DNA from: Rhodoferax sp. U11-2br
Lineage (GTDB): Bacteria; Pseudomonadota; Gammaproteobacteria; Burkholderiales; Burkholderiaceae_C
Direction of reading: 5' to 3'
DNA: 64,000 nucleotides
Assembly: GCF_018619435.1 (NCBI RefSeq)
Contig: NZ_JAHFZF010000018.1
Location: 1-64,000 of the forward strand
Below are positions 39,597 to 52,782 of the stretch, piece by piece. The position numbers and the translations under genes are program-made. The notes under the pieces were generated by a model. The model was given only the letters and a program-made list of their open reading frames with translations, searched no databases and was not told the DNA's origin. Numbering within the stretch: position 1 is the first letter of the stretch; each line of letters begins with the position of its first letter.

Positions 39597-40289
39597 TCAG
39601 CGAGTGCATGGAAATGCTGCATTTTTTTGCACCAGCCCCACCAGAAAAGTTTCGGATGAACGGTCCCGCGAGGCCTTTGGCTTGATGCACTTGACCGTCA
39701 CAAACATCTCGCGAAAGCGTTTGACCAAGCTGTCATAACTGCCTCCATGAAACACCTTGGCCACCAACGCACCTTGTGGCTTCAGGTGCAACTGCGCAAA
39801 TTCAAGCGCCAGTTCCACCAAATGCTCAACGCGGGCGGCATCGGCTGAATCGATGCCTGACAGATTGGGCGCCATATCCGAGATCACCAGATCAGCCAGT
39901 TGACCCTGCAAATGGCCAGCCAATTCAGCGAGCACATCATCTTCACGGATGTCCCCCTGGATGAACAACACGTCTTCAATCGGCTGCATCGGCAGGATGT
40001 CCAGGGCAATGATGCGCCCATTCAACGCACCCGCTGCACCACCACCACCCTGTGCCAACTTGGGCGACATCTTGCGCCGCACATACTGGCTCCAGGCGCC
40101 CGGTGTGGAACCCAGGTCCACCACCAGCTGCCCAGGCTTGATGAGGTGCAGGTTTTCGTCAATTTCCTTGAGTTTGTAGGCCGCACGGGCCCGATAACCG
40201 TCTTTTTGGGCCAATTTGACGTAGGTATCGTTCACGTGGTCGTTGAGCCACGCGCGGTTGACCTTGCTGCTTTTAACTGCTGATTTCAT
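39597..40289 (-). CDS. rlmE: 23S rRNA 2'-O-ribose methyltransferase (U2552)
   Basis: 230 residues. The SAM site is [14 protein letters not shown]; the catalytic set includes DMAPNLSG and KVFHGGSYD. The N-terminus [31 protein letters not shown] region (first part [11 protein letters not shown]) is typical of RrmJ/FtsJ. It methylates U2552 on the 50S subunit. ATG 40289 gives the standard start [10 protein letters not shown] low-conservation loop ([10 protein letters not shown]) lies in the middle. It is divergent from the yhbY gene with 27 bp between. Confidence 0.95.
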   Translation of the reverse strand: MKSAVKSSKVNRAWLNDHVNDTYVKLAQKDGYRARAAYKLKEIDENLHLIKPGQLVVDLGSTPGAWSQYVRRKMSPKLAQGGGGAAGALNGRIIALDILPMQPIEDVLFIQGDIREDDVLAELAGHLQGQLADLVISDMAPNLSGIDSADAARVEHLVELALEFAQLHLKPQGALVAKVFHGGSYDSLVKRFREMFVTVKCIKPKASRDRSSETFLVGLVQKNAAFPCTR

Positions 40290-40316
40290 TTTGTGTATCT
40301 CGCCGATAATACGGCC

Positions 40317-40790
40317 ATGCCTCAAATATTACTGACCCCTGCCCAGCGCAAATCACACCGCGCCGACGCGCACCACCTCGACCCCGTGGTCATGATCGGT
40401 GGTGACGGCCTGACTGCTGCCGTCAAAAAAGAAACCGATGCCGCCCTGAATGCCCACGGGCTGATCAAGGTGCGGGTGTTTTCCGATGACCGCGCCGCCC
40501 GCGAAACCATGTTTGCCACCCTCGCCGACGAACTGAACGCGGCGCCGATCCAGCACATTGGCAAATTGCTGGTGCTCTGGCGGCCCATGCCCGAGCGCGA
40601 AAAAACCGTTGACGAAGACCGAATGCCTGGCCCCAAGGACGTGAAAGTCCTCAAGTTCAGCAAACGAGGCGGCCAACGCCCCGAAGTCAAAACCCTGCGG
40701 GTACTGGGCAACCAGCGCCTGACTTCCGGCGGCCAGATCAAGCGCGCCAAAAAGAAACCCGTCAGCATCAAAAAACGCAACCAGAACTGA
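40317..40790 (+). CDS. yhbY: CRM-domain RNA-binding protein (YhbY family)
   Basis: 157 residues. The CRM fold occupies about residues 1-95: [27 protein letters not shown] and [10 protein letters not shown] mark the two ends of the domain. A basic C-terminal extension ([14 protein letters not shown]) follows, longer than in E. coli YhbY. It binds pre-50S particles. Its divergence from rlmE, another 50S factor, is the usual arrangement. Confidence 0.93.
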   Translation: MPQILLTPAQRKSHRADAHHLDPVVMIGGDGLTAAVKKETDAALNAHGLIKVRVFSDDRAARETMFATLADELNAAPIQHIGKLLVLWRPMPEREKTVDEDRMPGPKDVKVLKFSKRGGQRPEVKTLRVLGNQRLTSGGQIKRAKKKPVSIKKRNQN

Positions 40791-40866
40791 GCCACTGCGC
40801 TCATCGGCGTTTGCCAACGCTGCGATCCGTGCACCCCACGGGTCGCTTGACACCCAACATCTCTGA

Positions 40867-41289
40867 TCAACCGGCTCTGCCAAGCAGTTTCTTGAACGTG
40901 AGGCCTGCACACAGCCACTGCGCAATGTAAAGCCCCACACCCACGCTGTGCCAAAGCGGCAAATTCTCACGTGCCACGATACGCGGCGCCACGGCCAGCT
41001 CTGACGCCAAAGCCAGCAACATCCCCAGAACTACATAAACAATAGCTGCTTGCGCACGTTCTACGTGGGTCAGAGGCTGATTTGACCTTGAAACCATCAA
41101 CAAGCACAGGCCACACACCAGCGCCACCCAAGTCTGTGCGGTGAACAGTTTGGCCGCCATGTTGCCAGCCATGGCCGGACTGGGCAGGTGGGCAAACAAC
41201 ATCGGCACCACATACCCAGCCACCGTGGTCAGGCTGCCCCACCACAAAGCGGCAATCCAGACCGACATACGCGGCAAAAATGAACTCAT
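40867..41289 (-). CDS. DUF4149-type membrane protein
   Basis: 140 residues with four membrane segments (about 10-30, 46-64, 80-98, 115-133), matching the DUF4149/TMEM205-like family of unknown function. Residues about 66-84 (SNQPLTHVERAQAAIV) come from a dispersed repeat copy in the middle loop. It lies 46 bp after greA on the same strand, its common neighbour in Burkholderiales. Confidence 0.85.
   Translation of the reverse strand: MSSFLPRMSVWIAALWWGSLTTVAGYVVPMLFAHLPSPAMAGNMAAKLFTAQTWVALVCGLCLLMVSRSNQPLTHVERAQAAIVYVVLGMLLALASELAVAPRIVARENLPLWHSVGVGLYIAQWLCAGLTFKKLLGRAG
41036..41092 (+). repeat. Dispersed palindromic repeat, copy inside the DUF4149 gene
   Basis: AATAGCTGCTTGCGCACGTT and then GTGGGTCAGAGGCTGATTTG. 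It is antisense to the gene and read as QPLTHVERAQAAI, in the same frame as the nadE, lpxB and methyltransferase copies. The hairpin arms are degenerate. Confidence 0.8.
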
Positions 41290-41335
41290 GAAAATAGGCC
41301 TGCTTTCACCCGCTGGCGCAACCAGGCCCAGACCA

Positions 41336-41812
41336 TCACAGGTAGCTGACGCTGATCACTTCCCAGCGGCGCAGGCCACCAGGCGCCTGCACTTCGGCTA
41401 CATCACCGACTTCTTTGCCAATCAGGGCGCGGGCAATCGGGCTGTTGACATTGACCAGGCCGAGTTTGATGTCAGCTTCGTCTTCCCCCACAATCTGGTA
41501 GCTGGCTTTATCACCGGTGTCTTCATCTTCCAACGCCACGGTCGAGCCAAACACCACGCGGCCATCGGCGTGTAAGTCGGCTGGGTCGATGATTTGTGCC
41601 GCCGAGAGCTTGCCTTCAATCTCCTGGATGCGCCCTTCCACAAAACCCTGCTTATCCTTGGCGGCTTCGTACTCGGCGTTTTCGCTCAGATCACCCTGTG
41701 CCCGTGCTTCGGCAATCGCGTTGATCACCGCTGGACGTTCAAAGGCTTTGAGTTGGTGCAACTCAGCTTTGAGTTTGTCTGCACCGCGTTTGGTGATGGG
41801 AAGTGTCGCCAC
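41336..41812 (-). CDS. greA: Transcription elongation factor GreA
   Basis: 158 residues, the usual length. The N-terminal coiled coil ([15 protein letters not shown] through [15 protein letters not shown]) carries the acidic tip, and the C-terminal FKBP-like domain ends [15 protein letters not shown]. It rescues backtracked RNA polymerase by stimulating transcript cleavage. The upstream 204 bp contain the carB terminator and the greA promoter region. Confidence 0.97.
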   Translation of the reverse strand: MATLPITKRGADKLKAELHQLKAFERPAVINAIAEARAQGDLSENAEYEAAKDKQGFVEGRIQEIEGKLSAAQIIDPADLHADGRVVFGSTVALEDEDTGDKASYQIVGEDEADIKLGLVNVNSPIARALIGKEVGDVAEVQAPGGLRRWEVISVSYL

Positions 41813-41943
41813 GTGAAGCTCCGTTATAAAAATAGTTCAACCAGACACACACAAAACCATCCCAACAGAGAGACCACCCCGGCAGACACAAGGGGTACCG
41901 CCAGGTGGGAGCAGACTGTGGGAACGGTTTTGCGCAAGCCAAA

Positions 41944-41976
41944 ATGAAACCGCCGAACGTTGCCGTCCGGCGGTGT
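41944..41976 (-). terminator. Probable terminator of the carB transcript
   Basis: On the minus strand ACCGCCGGACG...CGTTCGGCGGT forms a stem followed by TTTCATTTT. It starts about 40 bases after the carB stop. Confidence 0.7.
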
Positions 41977-42016
41977 TGTTCAATTATGCCGCGAATTAGG
42001 CGTGTTGACGACTCTT

Positions 42017-45316
<3,300 letters not shown>

Positions 45317-45317
45317 A

Positions 45318-45385
45318 ATTTTTACTAAAACTGCCTCTAGCCCAATGGATAAAAGGGTTGACAGCTCCTATTTTTATATCAACTT
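45318..45385 (-). repeat. Dispersed palindromic repeat between lysE and carB
   Basis: On the minus strand AAAATAGGAGCTGTCAACCC then ATTGGGCTAGAGGCAGTTTT. It fills nearly the whole gap between the exporter stop and the carB start, including the position of the carB ribosome site. Confidence 0.75.
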
Positions 45386-46064
45386 AATTGAGACTGGCGG
45401 TCGCCAGCTTGCTTCCAAACCAGACAAACAAAGCCCCCACCAGACTCGACAGGCCAGACGACAGGCGCTTGCGCTGCCGAAAAGTCTGTGCCAGGCGGGC
45501 ACCGGCAAAAATCAGCGCCGTCAGATAAGCGGCGCTGAAACTCATCAGGATGGCGCTCAAAATCAGGAACGGCACCTCAGGCTGGGCGTATGTGGGGTCG
45601 ATGAACTGCACAAAAAATGAGAGCAAAAACAAAATCGCCTTCGGGTTGAGCAGGCTGATGACCAGCGCCCGACGAAACGGCTGCTGCAGATGGGCTGCGG
45701 TGGCCGCCGTGGCAGGCGCAGATGCTGAGACCGTGGCCTGCAACACGTCCTTGCTTGCCCGCAGACCTTTGAGTGCACCCCACAACAAGTTCAGCCCGAC
45801 CCAGAACAGGTAGGCCGCACCAGCGTACTTGACCACCAAAAACAGCGCCGGGTGGGTGCGCAGCAAACTGGCCGCCCCCAGTGCGGTACAGATCAGCAAC
45901 ACCGTGTCACCGACAAACACACCCAAGGCCCCCTGGTAACCGGCACGCACGCCACGCGCGGTGGCCACCGACAACACATACAGCGAGTTAGGCCCAGGCA
46001 GCAGGATGATGCCAAACGCCCCCACCACGTAGGTCCACAAGTCGGTGACGCCGTAGAAACTCAC
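45384..46064 (-). CDS. LysE/LeuE-family amino-acid exporter
   Basis: 226 residues. The N-terminal signature is [21 protein letters not shown], followed by five to six membrane segments (last one about 205-222). LeuE is the closest type by the opening [15 protein letters not shown]. It probably exports a neutral amino acid. It sits inside the carA-carB pair and overlaps carA by four bases (GTGA), starting at GTG. Confidence 0.88.
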   Translation of the reverse strand: MSFYGVTDLWTYVVGAFGIILLPGPNSLYVLSVATARGVRAGYQGALGVFVGDTVLLICTALGAASLLRTHPALFLVVKYAGAAYLFWVGLNLLWGALKGLRASKDVLQATVSASAPATAATAAHLQQPFRRALVISLLNPKAILFLLSFFVQFIDPTYAQPEVPFLILSAILMSFSAAYLTALIFAGARLAQTFRQRKRLSSGLSSLVGALFVWFGSKLATASLN

Positions 46065-47248
46065 GCCTGCGCCTCCATCGACGCGATGAAGCGGTCAAAC
46101 AGGTAACCAATGTCATGCGGGCCAGGTGAGGCTTCCGGGTGACCCTGGAAACAAAACGCCGGTTTGTCGGTGCGCGCCAGGCCTTGCAGCGTGCCGTCAA
46201 ACAGGCTGACATGGGTGGCGCGCAGGTTGGCTGGCAACGTGGTTTCGTCCACTGCAAAACCGTGGTTCTGGCTGGTGATCGAGACGCGACCACTGTCGAG
46301 GTCTTTGACCGGATGGTTGGCACCGTGGTGGCCAAACTTCATCTTGAAGGTCTTTGCACCACTGGCCAGCGCCATGATCTGGTGGCCCAGACAGATGCCG
46401 AAAGTGGGGATACCAGATTCGATCAGCTCGGCGGCAGCGGTGATCGCGTAGTCACAGGGTTCCGGATCACCCGGGCCGTTGCTCAGGAAGATGCCATCGG
46501 GTTGGTGTTTCAGGACATCGGCTGCAGAGGTCTGCGCGGGCACCACGGTGACCTTGCAGCCACGCTGGGCCAGCATACGCAGGATGTTTTTCTTGACACC
46601 AAAGTCATAAGCCACCACATGAAAGCGCGGCTCGGTCAACGTGCCATAACCCGGGGTATTGCCCAGAGCCGGGTTAAACAGCTGCCACTCGGTCTCAAGC
46701 CAATCGTAAGACGTGGTGCTCGACACCACCTTGGCCAAGTCGGCTCCGGCCATGCTGGGTGCAGCTTTAGCCAGCGCCACAGCTTTCTCAATCACGGCCG
46801 GGGTGACCGTTTCACCAGCAGCCAGCGCGAGGATGCAGCCGTTCTGTGCACCCTGGGTGCGCAGTTGACGCGTGAGCTGGCGGGTGTCGATGTTGGCAAT
46901 GGCGACCGTGCCCTCACTCACCAGATATTCACTGAGTGTCTGGGTGGAACGAAAGTTGGATGCCAGCAACGGCAGGTCCTTGATGATCAGGCCCGCTGCG
47001 TGGACCTTGTTGGCCTCCACATCTTGCGGGTTGACACCATAGTTGCCGATGTGGGGGTAGGTCAGCGTGACAATTTGCTGGCAGTAGCTCGGGTCAGTCA
47101 GGATTTCCTGGTAACCGGTCATGGAGGTGTTGAACACCACCTCGCCTACGGTGGCGCCAGTGGCACCAATGGCATGACCGACATAGACCGTGCCGTCTGC
47201 GAGCGCCAGGATGGCGGGGGGGGTATTTCCCTTGAGAGACAAAAGCAC
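46061..47248 (-). CDS. carA: Carbamoyl-phosphate synthase, small (glutaminase) subunit
   Basis: About 395 residues. The class I glutaminase triad is Cys in [12 protein letters not shown] and His/Glu in [13 protein letters not shown]. The N-terminal half opens [20 protein letters not shown] chose GTG 47248, preceded by GGAG, because family members begin there; a TTG at 47290 with AGGAG is a serious alternative that adds 14 residues. It supplies ammonia to CarB. Confidence 0.94.
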   Translation of the reverse strand: MLLSLKGNTPPAILALADGTVYVGHAIGATGATVGEVVFNTSMTGYQEILTDPSYCQQIVTLTYPHIGNYGVNPQDVEANKVHAAGLIIKDLPLLASNFRSTQTLSEYLVSEGTVAIANIDTRQLTRQLRTQGAQNGCILALAAGETVTPAVIEKAVALAKAAPSMAGADLAKVVSSTTSYDWLETEWQLFNPALGNTPGYGTLTEPRFHVVAYDFGVKKNILRMLAQRGCKVTVVPAQTSAADVLKHQPDGIFLSNGPGDPEPCDYAITAAAELIESGIPTFGICLGHQIMALASGAKTFKMKFGHHGANHPVKDLDSGRVSITSQNHGFAVDETTLPANLRATHVSLFDGTLQGLARTDKPAFCFQGHPEASPGPHDIGYLFDRFIASMEAQA

Positions 47249-47451
47249 TGGGTTCTCCGAAATGGTTACGGGTACGCCCAAGCTGTCCAAGAGAAAACTC
47301 CTGCAATTGCTCTGTAAGGGGGTTCGGTGTGAACGGTGCTAGGCGTACGTAGTGATGAGAAAGCCCACAAGTATATCGCGCGCTTTGTCTGATCGTCCCA
47401 AACGGGGTCAGCGCGACATCTGTTCAATCATGAAACATAAACATCTACAAT

Positions 47452-47469
47452 TGCGAACAATTCCCATTT
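47452..47469 (+). promoter_or_regulatory. Fur-box-like site before the sigma/FecR gene
   Basis: TGCGAACAATTCCCATTT agrees at 14 of 18 positions with the idealised Fur sequence TGAGAATTATTCTCATTT. It ends 21 bases before the start codon. This is where a Fur site would be expected for an iron-signalling gene. The other 160 bases of this gap, towards carA, hold the carA promoter region. Confidence 0.55.
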
Positions 47470-47490
47470 ACACGGTGTCATATACAGGCC

Positions 47491-48777
47491 ATGACTGTTT
47501 TCGCCACTTCCACACGCACACTGCTCGACGGGTTTGAGCAAAATTACCACGAAGTTGTGCACTACCTAGCCAGGCGGACCCATAACTTGGACGAAGCCCG
47601 CGCCCTGGCACACGATACATGGCTGAGGATTGCCGAGCGCAAGCCGGGCCCCGATGCAGATGTACAGCTGGATGATCCGCGCGCCTATCTTTTCACCGTG
47701 GCACACAACCTTGCCATGAGCCATTTTCAGCGAGGTAACTGGTTACGAGGTTATCTCCATGAGCAGACTCAGACCGAAAGCCTGTACCCCACACAAACGC
47801 CGGATGTGGCCGACGGCGCCATGTACCGTCAGGCCATCACAAGCGTTGAAGCGGTGTTACAGGCCATGCCCGAACGCGCCCGAGAGGTCTTGATTGCACA
47901 CCGACTGCATGGAGAAAACCAGGTCGATATCGCCAAACGGCTGGGGGTGTCAGTCAACACGGTAGAACGCGACATGATGCTGGCCAGCCGCCGCCTCGAA
48001 GCCGCATTACACGCTTGGCGCGGCACAGCGCCAGCGCCCGTCAACACGGGCGCTGGCAGCAGCCGACGCAGATCGTTGGCAGCGCTGCTGGGTATCTTCA
48101 CCATCGGCACAACAGGCACGGCACTGTGGCAGCACCTGCAACGCGAGGCCATGCGTTGGCAAACCGCACTGGCAACACCTCGCGGACGCTCGCTGCAGCA
48201 AGCACTTCCCGATGGCTCCCAGATCACACTGGACGCACACAGCAGACTGGAAGTGGCTTATTCAGCAGACAGGCGTGGTGTGCATCTGCTGCAAGGCGCT
48301 GCCTTTTTCGCCGTACAACGCGATCCCTCCCGCCCGTTCACCGTGCATGCGCTTGATGTTGAAGTCAGGGTGCTGGGCACCCGTTTTGGGGTCGAGATTG
48401 AAAACCGCGACACCGTACTCGTTCAGGTGGAATCGGGGCACGTGATGGTGCAGCTTGGGCCCAAAAGTTATGAGCTGTTTGCGGGACAGGGTCTGCGCCT
48501 TCGGCATGGCCATGCCACAACCCTCGCTGCAGACAAGGCCTCCGCTTGGCGCCAAGGTGAGCTGAACTTCGACGCCAGGCCTCTGGCCGATGTGGTTGAC
48601 AAAGTGGCCCGCTACGCACCGTTCGAATTGCGAACAGCAGCATCCGCCAACGGGTTACAGATCAGCGGAAGCTTGCGGATTGCACAGGCCCACGACTGGC
48701 TGACCGCACTGCCGCGCGTGTTGCCAGTACAACTGATCAAACTGCCCAACGGCGGTTTAGAGGTTGCACTGCGATAA
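47491..48777 (+). CDS. Hybrid ECF sigma factor / FecR anti-sigma protein (IutY-like)
   Basis: 428 residues in one continuous frame. Residues about 15-80 are sigma region 2 (ARALAHDTWLRIAE, DDPRAYLFTVAHNLA) and about 110-172 region 4 (MPERAREVLIAHRLHGENQ, DIAKRLGVSVNTVERD), as in FecI. A membrane segment follows (about 195-213, SLAALLGIFTIGTTG). Then comes the periplasmic FecR domain (about 229-330, LPDGSQITLDAHSRLEV, VLGTRFGVE) and a C-terminal STN-like part (about 358-428). The FecR cytoplasmic DUF4880 domain is absent. The sigma factor is thus tethered to the inner membrane and should need proteolytic release. It is followed by its receptor gene after 88 bp. Confidence 0.9.
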   Translation: MTVFATSTRTLLDGFEQNYHEVVHYLARRTHNLDEARALAHDTWLRIAERKPGPDADVQLDDPRAYLFTVAHNLAMSHFQRGNWLRGYLHEQTQTESLYPTQTPDVADGAMYRQAITSVEAVLQAMPERAREVLIAHRLHGENQVDIAKRLGVSVNTVERDMMLASRRLEAALHAWRGTAPAPVNTGAGSSRRRSLAALLGIFTIGTTGTALWQHLQREAMRWQTALATPRGRSLQQALPDGSQITLDAHSRLEVAYSADRRGVHLLQGAAFFAVQRDPSRPFTVHALDVEVRVLGTRFGVEIENRDTVLVQVESGHVMVQLGPKSYELFAGQGLRLRHGHATTLAADKASAWRQGELNFDARPLADVVDKVARYAPFELRTAASANGLQISGSLRIAQAHDWLTALPRVLPVQLIKLPNGGLEVALR

Positions 48778-48865
48778 CTCAGTTCATTGATTGAAAGCTT
48801 TCAGGGTTTTGGGAATTCATTGGTCTTAGAGGTTGTGAGTACACCAACCTGAAAGACACTAACAC

Positions 48866-51232
48866 ATGAGAAAACACCTTCCGTCCCGCCGCACCACCTT
48901 GGCACATGCCGCCGCCGCACTCGGCCTGGCGCTCTCAATGCAAGCCGCGCTGGCGCAAAACGTTTCGTTCAACATCCCGGCACAGCCTCTGGCCACGGCT
49001 TTGGCCGCATTTGCACAGCAAAGCGGACTGCAACTGGCCTTCCCTCCCGAGCTGGTGCAAGGCAAACAGGCCCATGCCGTGAGTGGCACCCACAACGTCA
49101 AACAGGCTTTGGCCCAACTGCTGCGTGGCAGTGGCCTGGACGGCCAGGTGGTTGGCAAGACCTTGACAGTTGAGCCTGTCACCATCGCCGCAGGCACCCT
49201 GGCCGCTGTCACCGTCACTGCCAACCAACTGGGCGAAATCACCGAGGGAACAGGCAGCTACACACCCGGCGCCATCGCCACCGCGACCCGACTGGTGCTG
49301 ACCCCGCGTGAGACACCTCAATCGATCAGTGTTGTGACCCGCCAGGAGATGAACGACTTCAACCTGACCTCAATCGACGCGGTGATGGCACACACACCCG
49401 GCGTCAGCATCGTCACCTACGACAGCGAACGCACCGAGTATTACGCGCGCGGCTTCGCCATCCAGAACTTCCAGTACGACGGCATCCCGATGCAACGGGA
49501 TTCATCCTACTCAGCGGGAAACACACTCACCGACATGGTCATCTACGACCGCGTCGAGGTGCTCAAGGGCGCCACCGGCCTGCTCACCGGCAGCGGCGAC
49601 CCGGGTGCAACGATCAACATGATCCGCAAAAAGCCAACCAAGAAATTCCAGGGTGAAGTGAGCCTGGGCGCCAGCTCCTGGGACAGCTACCGCGGCCAGC
49701 TTGATGTCAGCGGCGCGCTGAACCCAGCAGGCACTTTGCGCGGTCGTGCCGTGGCGGCCTACCAAGACAAACACTCGCAGCTCGACGGTTATGAACGCAA
49801 GACCTCAACCTTCTATGGCGTGCTCGAAGCCGACCTCAGCCCCTCAACCCTGCTCACCCTCGGCGCCGACTACCAGGACAACACCCCGACGCGCTCGACC
49901 TGGGGCGGCATTCCGATCTACGACAGCAATGGCAACTTCAACGCTATGCCGCGTTCCTTCAACAATGGCGCCAATTGGAGCAGTTGGGAACAATACACGC
50001 GCACCGCTTTCGCCACGCTGGAACACACCTTCGACAACGACTGGCTGCTCAAAGCCCAGTTCAACCACCAGATCAACGGCTACAACGCACCACTCGGTGC
50101 TGCGGCAAGCGGCTACCCCAATCCTGCCGACGGCAGCGGCGTCTCCACCTGGGAAGGCAAGTATGTCGGCAAGACCGTGGGCGATGCCCTGGACGTGTAT
50201 GCCAGCGGGCCATTTGAGCTGCTCGGGCGCACGCACGAACTGGTGCTTGGTGGCAGCCTGTCGGAACGCACCTGGACCAATCAGGGCTACTGGGCGGGCA
50301 ATACCAGCCTGAGCGACTATGACGGCTGGAACGGCAACCTTGCCGAGCCTGACTGGGACAACCTGCCAGCAGCCAACAGATACACCAATCGGGAAGTCAC
50401 CCGTGAGAGCGGGCTCTACACCACGGCCCGCTTCAACCTGCGCGACGACCTCAAACTGATCGCCGGCAGCCGCGTGCAAAACTACAAAAACGAAACAACC
50501 GAGAGATCAGGCGTCATCGTGCCCTACCTCGGCGCCGTTTATGACCTGAACACGCAGTATTCCCTCTACGCCAGCTACACCAGCATCTACAAGCCGCAGA
50601 GCCAGCAAGATATCAACGGCAAAACGCTTGATCCGCTCGAAGGCCTGAACTACGAGGTCGGCATCAAGAGCAGCTTTTTTGACAGCCGCCTCAACGCCAG
50701 TGCCGCCGTCTTTTTGCTGGACCAGGACAACTATGCCAATGCCACCAGCAACTTGACGCCCAGTGGCGACACCGCCTATGAGTCCATGAACGGTGTGCGC
50801 ACCAAGGGTTTCGAAGTGGAGGTTTCCGGCGAGTTGACACCACAATGGCAGATCCACGCGGGGTTCAACCACAAGATCTCCCGCCAGCAAGGAGAAAAGA
50901 TAGCGACGTTGACCCCGGAAAACCAGTTCACCCTGAACGCCACCTACAAGCCCAAGCACCTGCCCGGTCTGACCCTGGGTGGTGGTGCCCGCTGGCAAGA
51001 CAAAACCTGGGGCGACGTCAGCCATCCCACGCTGGGCACCGTCAAACACACTGTTGACAGCTACTGGTTGCTCGATGCCATGGCCAGCTACCAGATCGAC
51101 AAGAACCTCTCGGTCAACCTGAATGTCAGCAATCTGCTCGACAAGAAGTACTACACCATTTTCAACTGGTACAGCACCTACACCTGGGGTGAGCCGCGCA
51201 ACGTCAGCATCAACATGAGCTACAAGTTCTGA
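48866..51232 (+). CDS. TonB-dependent siderophore transducer, FpvA/FoxA-like
   Basis: 788 residues. The signal peptide ends LALSMQAALAQ. A secretin/TonB short N-terminal (STN) signalling domain (about 33-100, FNIPAQPLATALAAFAQQSG) is followed by a TonB-box-like AAVTVTA, the plug (about 145-260, RETPQSISVVTRQEMND) and the 22-strand barrel ending in SYKF. The STN domain means that it passes a signal to the FecR part of the upstream hybrid protein. The ligand is a ferric siderophore, probably a hydroxamate or mixed type as in FpvA/FoxA relatives; this is a guess. Confidence 0.92.
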   Translation: MRKHLPSRRTTLAHAAAALGLALSMQAALAQNVSFNIPAQPLATALAAFAQQSGLQLAFPPELVQGKQAHAVSGTHNVKQALAQLLRGSGLDGQVVGKTLTVEPVTIAAGTLAAVTVTANQLGEITEGTGSYTPGAIATATRLVLTPRETPQSISVVTRQEMNDFNLTSIDAVMAHTPGVSIVTYDSERTEYYARGFAIQNFQYDGIPMQRDSSYSAGNTLTDMVIYDRVEVLKGATGLLTGSGDPGATINMIRKKPTKKFQGEVSLGASSWDSYRGQLDVSGALNPAGTLRGRAVAAYQDKHSQLDGYERKTSTFYGVLEADLSPSTLLTLGADYQDNTPTRSTWGGIPIYDSNGNFNAMPRSFNNGANWSSWEQYTRTAFATLEHTFDNDWLLKAQFNHQINGYNAPLGAAASGYPNPADGSGVSTWEGKYVGKTVGDALDVYASGPFELLGRTHELVLGGSLSERTWTNQGYWAGNTSLSDYDGWNGNLAEPDWDNLPAANRYTNREVTRESGLYTTARFNLRDDLKLIAGSRVQNYKNETTERSGVIVPYLGAVYDLNTQYSLYASYTSIYKPQSQQDINGKTLDPLEGLNYEVGIKSSFFDSRLNASAAVFLLDQDNYANATSNLTPSGDTAYESMNGVRTKGFEVEVSGELTPQWQIHAGFNHKISRQQGEKIATLTPENQFTLNATYKPKHLPGLTLGGGARWQDKTWGDVSHPTLGTVKHTVDSYWLLDAMASYQIDKNLSVNLNVSNLLDKKYYTIFNWYSTYTWGEPRNVSINMSYKF

Positions 51233-51294
51233 GATCGCATCGGGGCAGGTCGTTGCCGATCTGCCCCTGGTGCCTGCGCCAGGTCTAAGCCCCT

Positions 51295-52074
51295 TCAGCC
51301 CCGCCCGGCGCCACTCGCATGCAGGCAAATGGCGGCGGCGGCGGCCACGTTCAGCGACTCCTCACCGCCCGGCTGGGCGATACGGATGTGCTGTGCTGCG
51401 CGATCCTCCAGAGCGGGCGATACCCCCTGCCCTTCGTGGCCCATGACCCAAGCGCAGGGCCAGGGCAGATCGGCCTGATGCAGATAAGACCCCTGGTGGG
51501 AACTGGTGACCAGCAGGGGCAAGCTCAGTGCCCCAAGCGCATCGGGGGTCACACCCTCGACCAGGCGCAGGTCAAAATGGGCGCCCATGCCGGCACGCAG
51601 TACTTTTGGACTCCACAAGGCCGCCGTCCCTTTGAGGGCGATGATCTGCTTGAAACCAAAAGCACCCGCGCTGCGCAAGATAGAACCCACATTGCCCGCG
51701 TCCTGAACTCTGTCCAGAATCACACTGGCCATCTGAGCCTCGATTAAAGCCACTGGCGGCAAGTCAAACACAAAGCCCATGCGTGCGGGCGACTCCAGCG
51801 CGCTCAGGCCGTCATACAGCGCATCAGGAATCACTATGTTTTTTGCAGCTGCTTGCCCATATTTATCAAGGGCTAGGGGCCAAAAAGACTCTGAAAAAAT
51901 GCCAATCACCGGGCGCACACCGCGCAGCAAGGCGGCACGCACCAAATGGTCTCCCTCCGCCCAAAAGCGACTGAATTTGCGGTAATCGGTGCTGCCATGC
52001 GCCAGGCGTTTGACTTCCTTGAGCAAGGGGTTGTCGCGTGAGCTGATCAGCAAAGGGGGATTCGAAGAGGTCAT
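51295..52074 (-). CDS. TrmH/SpoU-family RNA 2'-O-methyltransferase
   Basis: 259 residues. An N-terminal substrate-binding domain (SRDNPLLKEVKRLAHGSTDYRK-type start) is followed by the SPOUT knot: SVILDRVQDAGNVGSILRSA, VMGHEGQGVSP and EESLNVAAAAAICL. It resembles RlmB-type 23S rRNA or tRNA methyltransferases. Residues about 61-79 (WPLALDKYGQAAAKN) derive from a dispersed repeat copy in the interdomain linker. Start ATG 52074 overlaps the rnhB stop by one base. Confidence 0.88.
   Translation of the reverse strand: MTSSNPPLLISSRDNPLLKEVKRLAHGSTDYRKFSRFWAEGDHLVRAALLRGVRPVIGIFSESFWPLALDKYGQAAAKNIVIPDALYDGLSALESPARMGFVFDLPPVALIEAQMASVILDRVQDAGNVGSILRSAGAFGFKQIIALKGTAALWSPKVLRAGMGAHFDLRLVEGVTPDALGALSLPLLVTSSHQGSYLHQADLPWPCAWVMGHEGQGVSPALEDRAAQHIRIAQPGGEESLNVAAAAAICLHASGAGRG
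51838..51893 (+). repeat. Dispersed palindromic repeat, copy inside the methyltransferase gene
   Basis: TTTTGCAGCTGCTTGCCCAT then TCAAGGGCTAGGGGCCAAAA, close to the family consensus. It is antisense to the gene and read as WPLALDKYGQAAAKN without a stop. Confidence 0.85.
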
Positions 52075-52751
52075 CACAACAAAGCATCCGTGGCCAAGGG
52101 TTCACGCGGATCAAGATGGCTGGGGGGGGCCACCCGCACGTCGATACACCCTGCCCCAACGGCCAGTACCTCACGCACTGGCGCAAAACTCTTGCGATGT
52201 AGCGGGCAAGCCCCATGGCTTTGCAAGGCCGTCAGATGTTGCGCCGTGCCATACCCCTTGTGCTGAGCAAAGCCGTAAGCCGGATAACTGAGTTCAACAT
52301 CCGCACACCAGCGGTCCCGCGTGACCTTGGCCAGGATTGAGGCCGCCGAAATCGCGGCAATCAGCGAGTCACCCTTGACGATGGCTTCACAACGCATCGG
52401 CAACACCGGCAGGCGGTTGCCATCCACCAGCACCAGCTTGGGTGGCAGACGCAGGCCCAGCACCGCACGGCGCATCGCCAGCAACGTGGCCTGCAGGATG
52501 TTGAGCTGGTCGATCTCCTCCACTGTGGCCTGGGCCACGGCAAAACACAGAGCCTTGGCACGAATCTCGTCATACAGCTGGTCACGCTTGAGCGCGGTGA
52601 GCTGTTTGGAGTCGGCCAGCCCGGCGATCGGATGTTGATCGTCCAAAATCACGGCGGCGGCCATCACTGGCCCGGCCAGCGGGCCACGGCCGGCCTCGTC
52701 GACACCGGCAACCAGACCCTGGGCCTCCCATTGCAGAGCAACTTGTTGCAT
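52074..52751 (-). CDS. rnhB: Ribonuclease HII
   Basis: 225 residues. The acidic active site is in [16 protein letters not shown] and ADSKQLT, with the late VDGN and [15 protein letters not shown]. It removes ribonucleotides from DNA. ATG 52751 is chosen for AGGA at the proper distance; an in-frame ATG at 52805 would overlap lpxB. It follows lpxB as in E. coli, ending the lpx block. Confidence 0.93.
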   Translation of the reverse strand: MQQVALQWEAQGLVAGVDEAGRGPLAGPVMAAAVILDDQHPIAGLADSKQLTALKRDQLYDEIRAKALCFAVAQATVEEIDQLNILQATLLAMRRAVLGLRLPPKLVLVDGNRLPVLPMRCEAIVKGDSLIAAISAASILAKVTRDRWCADVELSYPAYGFAQHKGYGTAQHLTALQSHGACPLHRKSFAPVREVLAVGAGCIDVRVAPPSHLDPREPLATDALL

Positions 52752-52782
52752 GCTGTCCTGCGCAGCGCGGCGCGGTCTGGGT

